Below are positions 12,795 to 22,144 of a DNA stretch of 64,000 nt, piece by piece. This DNA comes from Cryptomeria japonica. Lineage: Eukaryota; Streptophyta; Pinopsida; Cupressales; Cupressaceae. The notes beneath the pieces are model-generated. The model was not told where the DNA came from. It saw only the letters and a list, made by a program, of their open reading frames with translations, and ran no database searches. The stretch's first letter is position 1. Each line of letters opens with the position of its first letter. The stretch is taken from the NCBI RefSeq assembly GCF_030272615.1, contig NC_081407.1:375389018-375453017 (forward strand), read 5' to 3'. Position numbers and translations under genes: made by a program.

Positions 12795-15700
12795 ATTTTT
12801 TTAAATCATAACCAAATGCATTTGTAAAACTAAGAGTTTTAGTATCAATCAACATGTAACCTTTCCAACCAAAAATAAATGTTAAAACAATAACATAATG
12901 TTTCTTTTACTTTACATCACAACGTACCTCTTTCTTATCCAATTTTTGCTCACATTCCATCATGATGTAACTACAACCTCCCTCATACATGTGCCTGCTA
13001 GATGTGTACATGTCTAGAAGCTCAACACAAACTCAAATGATATTTAGATACGTGATCATCATGATAATTTATAACCTTACTTTACCTAGATCAATCATAA
13101 AGTAATAACATACTAAATCTACATAGACTACCAAGGTATCCATAAGATTCAAGAAGGAGAGGCACATTTAATCAAAAAATAAAGAGGAAAAGACCTAAGA
13201 ACCAAACCTAGTGTCTTGGGGGCTCATCACAGATGGCCTTGCCTACGTGGAATCACAGAGACTTCTTAGTTCATAAAATAATTTATAACCATCTCTTGTG
13301 AAGTTACAAAAGCATGCAACCCTTTCTAGGGCTCAATTCCCTAGACAATTTTCTCTTCAGCTGCCACCCACTTAGGTGAAATGGGGATGAAGACTATATT
13401 TAGGATATACTATGCAATTCAACTCTTACTATATTCCTTATATTCTTAAAAAATAAATAAATATTCCACATAAATTATAACATGTTAACAAGGTCTATCA
13501 TATTGATTAAAACATAAGAACCTATAACTTTTGAAATGATGAATGAAATCTCATAGCTACACACAATAATAAGCATAGTAATCACATGAAACGTGATCAA
13601 TTTAACTGGTAATTGAATCTTTAATACAATAATTTTAAGGAATTGAACATAAAATTATATAACTTAGCATTCTACTAAAAAAAATCCACATATATTCAAT
13701 AGTATCTAGCATCATGTTTATATTCATGAATCCTTCATATTTGTTCCCTTTATAACTCATTATGTAGTTGAGAGAAGTCTATAAAATTCTATATATAACT
13801 AGCTTGATATCAAGGGAACATTTTTTTTTAAAGATAAATCTTATCGCTAATCTCAACTAAATGTACTAGATATAGATTCTAAAATTGATGCATTTGTCAA
13901 TTAATGTCATGTAGTAAATCTTAAATTAAACATCTCACAAGTGCAAGGAAATCGAGTAAGTGATATTATAATTTATTGGTTACCCTGATACCTCACAGGA
14001 CACCATGAGTTACAAGTGTCCACAATTCAATATTTTTCTCTGTGTGTAAAGGTGAGAGGATAATGCATACATATAATCTCTTAAAATTTTAAAAAGCCCC
14101 TTCAACCTAATGGTTATAGAATTGATATATTGATGAGATGCTCCACAATATTTGCAATCAAATAAAATAATGATATAGGTTCACTTGGTTAGAACACATT
14201 ATATGATGAGAGAATGAGAAAGGTTATTTTCTTAAATTTCAATCCACCTTGTGAGTTATGGATGAGCATACTTAAAATGTGGTCCTTGATTAAGTTTACA
14301 TTGGCTCTTTTATATATACAAGTTGTTAGGCTTCCTTGTGTTTTTTTTTCAATATCTAATTTTTAATATTCTCACACTCAAGAGTTACCAATTATAGGTT
14401 TATTCCACTATAATGATAATCTTCACTTCTTTCATCCTTTGTGAAGATTAAATTCCTATTGAATTTAATCAAATGTTAAGACCCACTCCAATTTTCAAGA
14501 CATATCATCTTATATAGTAACTAATACATAGGCATTAAAAGTGCCAATTACATATATTGAAAAGGATAATATTTATAAGTTTGAAAGGAAAGTTCAATTT
14601 TATTGGCAAAGGACATTAATTATACTAATTACATTATTACTATTTTATCACAAGAAGATTAACTTTCTTTTTTTAGAGATATGCAAAACCTTAAGAGATT
14701 AACATTCTAACTAAATCAATCTTTGAGATTTGAGATACCTTCATTGATAGAAAATTAAATAATATTAATTTAATAAATATCTATAATCTATATTATTGGA
14801 GGCGATGAATAATTCCATGATGGCCGACTATAGAACCAGAACCATCACCAGTGACCCTTGGGACTAAAGAAGAAAAAGAATGCCTCCGAGGGTGGATAGA
14901 CTGATGCTAGTGGGAAGACTAGCTCTGGTCCTTGCACTAGAACCAGCAGCCAGAGCCAGCGCCCACGGACCTCCAAATTCATCATTGAGGATTTGGAGAA
15001 AATTAACAAGAGGATTTTTTAGAAAAATATTGAATTGGTGCACTCTCTGAGTTGAGTACTTTGCCCTATTTTTTGGCGTTGTTGTTTTTGGTTTTTTGGC
15101 TCTCGGTTTGTGTGAGGTTTGTCCCATGTTTTTCTTAGGTTTAGTTTTAGGTTGGCTCCTCACCTTGATCTATAATACTTTGGGTTTTGGGTCCTTATAA
15201 AACATGTTTATCCTTATCAAAAACTATAATCTATATTATTAGAAAAAGGTTTATTTCATCTAAAGAGATAAAGTTTAATTCAAATGACTAAAGTAAATAT
15301 AACCATGTTTGAACACTTCCTTGCTGTTGAAAATTATTAGTATTTATCGAATAGATAAATGTTATTTAAATTGTACAATAATAGAAACCTTTGAATTATT
15401 CATTAACTTTGAAATTTTAGTTTTAAAATCTTCAAAAAGATAAAGTACACTAAGCAACCCATGTGTACTGTACAGTTCTTATTTTATTTTATTTTTCTTT
15501 CTTTCTTTTAAACTTTTTAAAACTAAGATATCTAATTTTTAAAATCCCTATTTAATTGTTTAATTCAAAAATCACATTGACCCCAAAGCAAGTAAATCCA
15601 TTGAAATGTGTGGCATTTACTCAATCTTTGTTTGTATAGATTACGCAGGAATGATTGTTAATTTATTTTTATTTTTTTTAACAAACAAATCCAGATATAC

Positions 15701-16112
15701 TTCCAAAGACTTTGAATGCTTCCATTTGTTTTTCAATAGAACTCCACTAATCAGTAGAGAAGAAAATTAGTTCAATATTTTTGAACTATTTTCATTTAAT
15801 GAAAATAGCTTAAGAAGGACTGTATATTTGGTTTGTCTCATTTTAATAGAATTATGCATGAAATATTTTCTTGTAGCATTGTCCTTAATATTTATTATTT
15901 TCATTTTCTTCAGCATTGCTATCAAGCTGAGTGTATTTGAGTAATTTGTTTGGTTTTGTGTTTTAAATTTATCCCTGTTTGTTTTTCTAATACCAGAGGC
16001 TAATTTTGCACAAAATCTATTGATATTGAATAAAAGAATTTGTTTGGGCTAGGCTTCCTCACATACGGTGAATAGTAAAAGGCGAACAATCTACATATGA
16101 CGAACTATACTT
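12795..16112. repeat. 3.26-kb tandem duplication, copy 2
   Basis: Second unit of the tandem pair, in the same orientation as 9,535-12,780. It carries the same LINE tail with its flanking repeats, so that insertion predates the duplication. A 10-15-bp junction at 12,781-12,794 separates the units. Confidence 0.9.
14800..15223 (+). mobile_element. 5'-truncated LINE tail, copy 2
   Basis: Same insertion as in copy 1, with the 19-bp flanking repeats at 14,781-14,799 and 15,224-15,242. It holds about 40 bp that copy 1 lacks near its 5' end (about 14,855-14,930), so one copy has had an internal change since duplication. Confidence 0.6.
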
Positions 16113-16189
16113 GTCTTGGCAGTGAGGAGAACACCAAATAGAATCATTACCCAATAGAATCATACCAAATAGAATAAAATAAAGTTTAA

Positions 16190-16500
16190 ATGTGAGGCTT
16201 GTGTTGCCTATGAAGTAGCTTCAAATGCCAGTGGTGACTAGGGAAATTGTGAGTATCTTCATAGCATAGAAGAATTTTGTTAGATGTCATTGCAACAACG
16301 TCGGTAGTCATGAAGCAAAATGTGGAAGCATAGACCAGGCATATGAACCATTTTAGATTTCATAATAGAAATGTGGTCTCATGGCATCCTTGATTGGAGG
16401 ACACACACCAAAAATAGATTTTCTGAAGAGGCTTTAGAAACTTCCCAACAAAAATGAACTTGGCAGGCCTGTTCCCCCAGAATTTCCACGACATTCTCAG
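16190..16500 (+). pseudogene. PPR-protein gene remnant
   Basis: Short translated pieces in shifting frames spell a pentatricopeptide repeat: A-K-C-G-S-I-D-Q-A-Y followed by R-N-V-V-S-W-H and I-G-G-H-T, then F-S-E-E-A-L. This is the usual P-L-S arrangement of plant organelle RNA-editing PPR proteins. Only about two repeats remain and the frame is broken several times. It resembles, but is shorter than, the DYW-type remnant at 48.6-50.1 kb. Confidence 0.6.
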
Positions 16501-16719
16501 ATTTATGATAGGCTAGTTGGATTATGCTTCTAATCGTTCTTACTAGATCAATAAGGGACACCATGTTGCTATAATGGCATGATAGAATACTGCAAAACAA
16601 TCAAAGTGTTGGCTTTCAAACATAAACAAGGGTCGCAGTAGTTGGAGAAATAATGGTATAGTCTAGTTGAAATGTACATGTCAAGACATTTTAGCTTGGA
16701 ATCTGATCACTACCTCTTA

Positions 16720-17503
16720 CACTTGAATTGCTTGGGCTATTTCATCAACCTCTATAAGAATTTCTTCCTTTAAATCTAAAGTTAGATGTTCCTTTGCTTC
16801 TATGATAATGAACTAAAACTTGTGAATTAAAAGCAAGCTCCAAGGAAGATTTAGAAGAATTACTAATCTCATGCTCATGGGAAATAAGAGAGCCATTATG
16901 CTCATCTATAGAAAACTAAGAAGATTTTTTATTTCTTCTATAGTACAATAATTGATTCAAGCTTTGTAAGAAGGCTCCTTATAATATTTTCAAGCATTCT
17001 GCTATCTTCAATAATCTCACCATGAGACCTAATTTGATTAACAAATCCAATAACTTGAGTAAAAATGAATCTATGGACTGAAATTGCATCATACATATGG
17101 TTTCAAAATCTCTTCTTAAAATGTGTAATTTTATAGTTTTCACTTTATCCATACCTTGGTATGCAGTTTGAGGGATGTTCCCCACTTGCTTTGATTTTCT
17201 TTGTTTCGCAACTCTTGGAAAGATGCTTTCACATACTACATGAAGAATGTAGAAAAAATCCTTTGAATCCCATTTTCTATTATCCTTTATCAAATCCTTA
17301 TGTGCTTGAGGTAGTGCTTCATATGTTGTTGTATATTTAGGTTCAACAAATTCATTCTCTACAAGCTTCCATATATCTTCAGAACAAAATAAAGCCCTCA
17401 TTGAAATTGACTAATATCAATAGTTTTTTCCATTAAACTAAAGAATCTAAGGATTTGTAAGACTTGTGCTAGATTATGTCATTAACTTGGCTCTCATACT
17501 AGA
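16720..17503 (-). mobile_element. copia gag and leader fragment
   Basis: The 140-codon open frame at 16,979-17,401 is a UBN2-type copia gag (Y-E-A-L-P-Q-A-H-K-D-L-I, then M-D-K-V-K-T-I-K-L-H-I-L-R-R-D-F-E). Degraded gag C-terminal sequence continues to about 16,720 (S-L-I-S-H-E-H). A primer-binding-site-like AGTATGAGAGCCAAG lies at about 17,486-17,502 on the minus strand. No pol is present, so the element is truncated; it has several breaks outside the gag core. Confidence 0.75.
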
Positions 17504-18060
17504 TGAAGGTAAAACATAAAGGAGATAGCAAATACCAACAATTAACTGATAAACAAACTCATTTGATCAATGTAGAGCTTCAACTCTTTTGTATGACGCA
17601 ATAAAAAAAATAACACTCAAAAGTGTTACATAGAAGACTCAAATTTTATAATAGATTTAACAAAAACTTTTCAATTTCTTAGTAGAAAAATGAAGCCGCC
17701 ACCTACAAAACATAGAATCTTACACTCTTACAGAAAAACCATACTTAAAAAAGATCACCCATTTCCTTTACAAAGAAGATAGAGTATGTTTCAACAAAAT
17801 CTCATATTGAAAATAAACAACTGTTGTTGCTCAACCTTAGAGAGCAATAAATTGTTGTTTGCTTCTACTATCTATTTTTTCCATTGCCTAAACACATATA
17901 TATAATTTGGTGCATAAATGAAAGTCACTATTCCAATGCATTATTGGTCATGGGTTGCACATGAGCTTCTCTTAATAACAAGTATGATTCATGAATAAAT
18001 GACTGCAACATATTAATAACTAGATACAATTAACTTTGAAAAAGGAAAAAGTTGAAATTG
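17504..18060 (-). repeat. Probable LTR remnant next to the copia gag
   Basis: By position, the AT-rich DNA on the 5' side of the primer-binding site should be the 5' LTR of the fragment above. No second copy exists in the window, so the right border is a guess. Confidence 0.35.
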
Positions 18061-18310
18061 GTATGGGAGTACTGATTACTGCAGCTCCATCAGTGATTCG
18101 GTGTTGAAAAAAAAAAATATGTTTCCCTTATTTTAAAAAAGTATGTTTGTGTCTAAAACACAAGTATAGAATGCAACTATTGTTAATATCTTTCATTTAT
18201 GTTCAAAAGAATAGTTGTTCTTTCTGCTTGCCATAAGTACGAACACTAACTCATTTGGGTGCATTTTTCGACGAACATTTCTGATGAACTATGGGATTTC
18301 TTTCATTTTG

Positions 18311-18532
18311 TCGGATCTTAGGAGGCAATTTGTGTCAAATTTGTTTTTGTTTTAAATCTTGCTCGGCGTTCGTTGCAATTTCGATAAAACCAACTGTCGT
18401 CGGAATCTTGCTCGATATTTGTCAGATCTTAGGAGGCAATTTCTATCAAATTTGTTTTTTTTTGAAAATCTTGTCTGACGTTCGTCGAAATTCTGATGAA
18501 GCCAACTATCATCGGAATCTTGCCCGATGTTC
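18311..18532. repeat. 111-bp direct repeat, two units
   Basis: TCGGATCTTAGGAGGCAATT at 18,311 recurs as a diverged copy at 18,422, followed by matching sequence with GTCGGAATCTTGC motifs. TCG/CGA-rich repeats of this look occur at ends of some CACTA elements, but I cannot show a terminal inverted repeat. Confidence 0.7.
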
Positions 18533-18729
18533 ATTGGAATTCCCATGAAAAATAGAAAAGTAAAAAAGGGCGTGTGCACAAAGATGATGGTTAGAGAAGT
18601 GGACACCACCCATAAAAACATGGAAAAACAAGCAGCGTGTACATGGTTTTAAAATTTTAAATTCCTGTGTACGTGCTTAGGTTTGTTCTTCTTGAGCCTA
18701 GAGAAGATAGCGCATATGCGCTGCTTTTA

Positions 18730-18845
18730 GAAAAATGAGTGCGTACGTGCTATTATTAGGAAAATGAGTGCGTATGTGCTATTATTAGGAAAATGATTGC
18801 GTACACGCTTCTCATAGGAAAATGAACGCGTACGCACTAATAATC
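18730..18845. repeat. 29-bp repeats with GCGTACGC palindrome, four units
   Basis: Units begin near 18,730, 18,759, 18,788 and 18,817, each GAAAATGA followed by a GCGTACGC variant and usually TATTATTAG. Copy 2 (50,719-50,845) has the palindromes but not this amplification. Clustered short palindromes near an element end can be transposase-binding or promoter sites; that role is inference. Confidence 0.7.
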
Positions 18846-18994
18846 CAAATAAAAACGCATATGTGGTGCCTGGTAAAAAAGTTTTAAAAAAAAACTGGGT
18901 CTCATTTACCCATGAATAGCGCTTTTTTAACTTCATTTTTTCCCCACTTCCTCTCCTAAACCGCGAATGGGGTGCTAGATTTGTCCTCCAAGCT

Positions 18995-21617
18995 ATGGAT
19001 CAAGATTAGTTTTTTTTGTTTATTTTTGTCTTTCTTTCTGGTTTATGCAATTTTTTTTACATTTTAAATTTAATTTCATTAATTTTGATTAGGCTTTTTC
19101 ATTTTTTGTTTCAAAAACTAGATTCTTCTAATCTAGAACAAGAACAACCAAATGCACCTCCTGAAAAACCACAAGAATAACCAAATGCACCTCCTAAAAA
19201 CATACAAGAACAACCCCCAATTCCTCCTTTTGACCGCACACTCGAAACATAGGAAGAATTAATTAATTAGTTAGGACAAAATATGTCTAAAATCAATAGA
19301 CTGATTGTTAAATTGAAAAATTCTGAACTTGATCATCATCAATCCCTCGCCACTAGCCTAGAAACATTAGCTAGTGGTGGCATAGCTATTTCCACAGAAA
19401 TTACCAAATGGGGAAGCTTTAGGGATAGTTTTTGTCAATTCTATGCCAATGGGCTATCATACGATGGAGTAAAAAACAAAAATATTACTAAACAACAAAT
19501 ATGTGCCCTTTTTGTTGATCCCAAAACTGGTCAATCATTACCTCTTAATGCAAAGAGGTTTCCCATACATTGGTGTACCAATGTGTAGATGAAGAATCTT
19601 TTTTGGCAGAGGTGGTGGATGGTCTTTGATGATCCACCTTGTAATAATTATGAGGTGCCATTATATTTTTTGAGAAAAATATATTGTGAATTTGTGCTCA
19701 ATGTGCGACCAAACTATTTTGGCATGAGAGAGTTTCATGGTAGAGGTGGTGGCTCTGCCCAAGATAGACCTGGAGCCCATAGGCAATTACCTGCAGAGAG
19801 TCGCCACCCCCTAGCACCCAAATCCAAGGTGCATTAGGCTGTCCCATTAGAGTTGAAAGAGTTGATGGAGCTATAGACTCTTCAAGCAGCCATAGCATTG
19901 ACTGGTGCCCTCATCTAGCATGGGACATCATTAACACACCCTATTGTATTGGATGATGAGCCATTAGAGGGTGACAAAGAGCCCATCCAACATGTGTGTG
20001 TCATTTGCTTGGGGATATGCTCGGGGACAGATGATGCAGCCGGTGTAGATGGATCCTCATATCATCTGTGCATGATTTGTGGTTGTACATATCAAGCTCA
20101 CATGGTTGAGGATGTCATGCTGACAGTTGAGTTAATGGACATGGTGTTTGCCCATGAGCCACAGACACAGGTGTGTTGATTTGAATTCATAACATTTTAT
20201 TTATCAGTCACTTTAAATTTGTAATTACATAAATGAATTTTCATTTATACATCGATTTAAATTAAGATAAATAATATGCATTTTAGGGTGCAGCAACGGT
20301 ATCCCATACACCTCCCCCAGTTACTATAGCTGCAACTTCGATGCCTGAGGTATAAATTTTGTAACATGTTAAAATAGAATAGTACACTTTGAATTCAAAA
20401 AAATACAAGATATACTACCTATCTTTAATGCAAGGTCCAATTTTTGGTTTATAGGTGTTGACAGGGGATGAAATGTCCCAGATTGATGACATCATGCTCT
20501 CAGTGATCGATTTTGGCCCACAAGGCTATACGGTATCATATTTTCTACAACTCTTTTTATGTATTGTTTTGATGGATTATGCAATTCATTTCATTTTAAT
20601 TTTTAAAATTATGTTTAATTTATTATCTGTACTAATATCTCATGTTAATTTTTTTTTTTTAGGGTACCCCCTCTGCGTCTAGGGCTCGTCCTAAGAAAAA
20701 GAATTCCTTGAAGATGCCAAAACATGGGAAGAAGGTAATTGAACACATTTTTAATTGTACAATTGTTTGAAAATGTTTAAATCAAGTATTAGTTGGGGTT
20801 TGTAGATTGATTAGTGTTTTTTGTCTATTTTACATGTATAGCGGCCATTGAGCTTTGTGGATTTGTTGAATGCACCTGATTCGCCCGCAGATCAAGAGAG
20901 GGTAGAGGTATGTATCTCTACTTTATTTTCTTGATTTCATGATTATATGCACGCATACATGTGAACTTGTGATATATTATAATCTTGTAATTTTTCATAC
21001 AGGAAATATCCATACCTATTTTGTCAATGGCAAACCCTCCTCCTTGCACTGGAGAAGCATCTCAAGATCCAATACACTTTTGTTTGACATGAAAAATTAA
21101 TTGTTTTTAACCTTTAATACTTATCATTATATTAATTGTATTTAATCTTTGAACATTTTTTGTATTGGTAATAGCGACACTTTCTACATCGATGGTGAGC
21201 TATCCTCAGTCCATTGGAGAAGCATCTCAGCCACAGGTACACCATTGTTCTCTATATTATAGGTTTTAAGTGTTTTTGATATATTTATGTTAGTACATTG
21301 TATTAATTGTATATTTAATCTACAATAGACCCCTTCACGGTACGACCATAACGTGGATCCATTTAAGTATGTCTTCAAGAAAATTAAGAGTGACAAGGAG
21401 AGGAGAGTGAAGACATTAGCTCCTACATCAGCCGATGAGGTAATCTACATTTCAATTGCAAAGGAATTATAGTTAAATGCATAGTTATGTTGTTAATTGT
21501 GAACTATTTTCTACAAAAAAATTCTAACTTGGCTTTTAAATTGTGGTTTTGCAGCCATCTACAGAGCCGCGTACTGCATCGAAGAGGCTTGATTTTGATG
21601 ATCCACTACAAGTTTAG
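18995..21617 (+). pseudogene. Ten-exon gene of unknown family, copy 1
   Basis: I do not recognise the product. Exons: 18,995-19,004, 19,122-20,170, 20,287-20,349, 20,455-20,532, 20,663-20,734, 20,842-20,907, 21,003-21,071, 21,168-21,236, 21,329-21,439 and 21,555-21,617. The first intron is phase 1 and all others phase 0; every small exon is a multiple of three. Visible traits: a Pro/Gln/Glu-rich N-terminus, a conserved block with R-F-P-I-H-W-C-T-N and F-W-Q-R-W-W-M-V-F-D-D, a Gly-rich G-R-G-G-G-S segment, a possible metal-binding cluster (C-x2-C-x3-C, then H-x2-C-x2-C-x-C), and a basic R-A-R-P-K-K-K patch in exon 5 that could be a nuclear signal. This copy has about six stops in exon 2, and the donors of introns 1 and 7 have lost GT. 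It is dead, yet exon 2 has exactly the length found in copy 2 (1,049 bp). Confidence 0.7.
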
Positions 21618-22120
21618 GATCATATAGTTTTAGTTTTGGTCATAGAGTGACCAATACATGTAGATATATTCTACATTTTTATTATATATCGATTTGGACA
21701 TGACATATGCCACATTTGTGTAATACTTGTATTGACTTGCCAGACATGCCTTTTTTCTATATATAAATATCGATATTCGATCCAATAAATGTGTAATGAG
21801 TTTATTATTTTGTATTCATTGTATTTTGTGGTTGTCCTTTTATAAATTTAAATGAATATTTGCATATGTAATCAACAATATGAATATAAACAACAAAAAT
21901 ATATGATATAAAACATTGCAATCATGGAATATGAGTTGATAAAATTTCTAAAATGTTGAATTAACCCCTACAAAACTCCTTGTATTCAGTTCATTATTGT
22001 GTATTCGCTGTATTTGGTGCCTTCCCTTTTATAAATTTTAATGAATATTTGCATATGTAATTAACAATATGAATATAAACAATAAAAATCAACAATATGA
22101 ATATAAACAACAATGTGTTT
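21618..22120. other. Spacer between ten-exon gene and array
   Basis: AT-rich, shared with copy 2 (53,579-54,081). It contains AATAAA-like polyadenylation signals just after the stop codon and a duplicated stretch: TTTGCATATGTAAT with GAATATAAACAA occurs near 21,858 and again near 22,050. No gene seen. Confidence 0.6.
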
Positions 22121-22134
22121 GGTGCGAGAGCACC
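22121..22134. other. Short hairpin before the array
   Basis: GGTGC-GAGA-GCACC forms a perfect five-base-pair stem. Copy 2 keeps the stem at 54,082-54,095 with one loop change. Confidence 0.5.
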
Positions 22135-22144
22135 CTCACGCTCG

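Noticed and set aside
18243-18260. CACTA motif as a possible CACTA-transposon end
   Set aside because: No matching inverted end or 3-bp target duplication found, and copy 2 of the neighbouring element does not include it.
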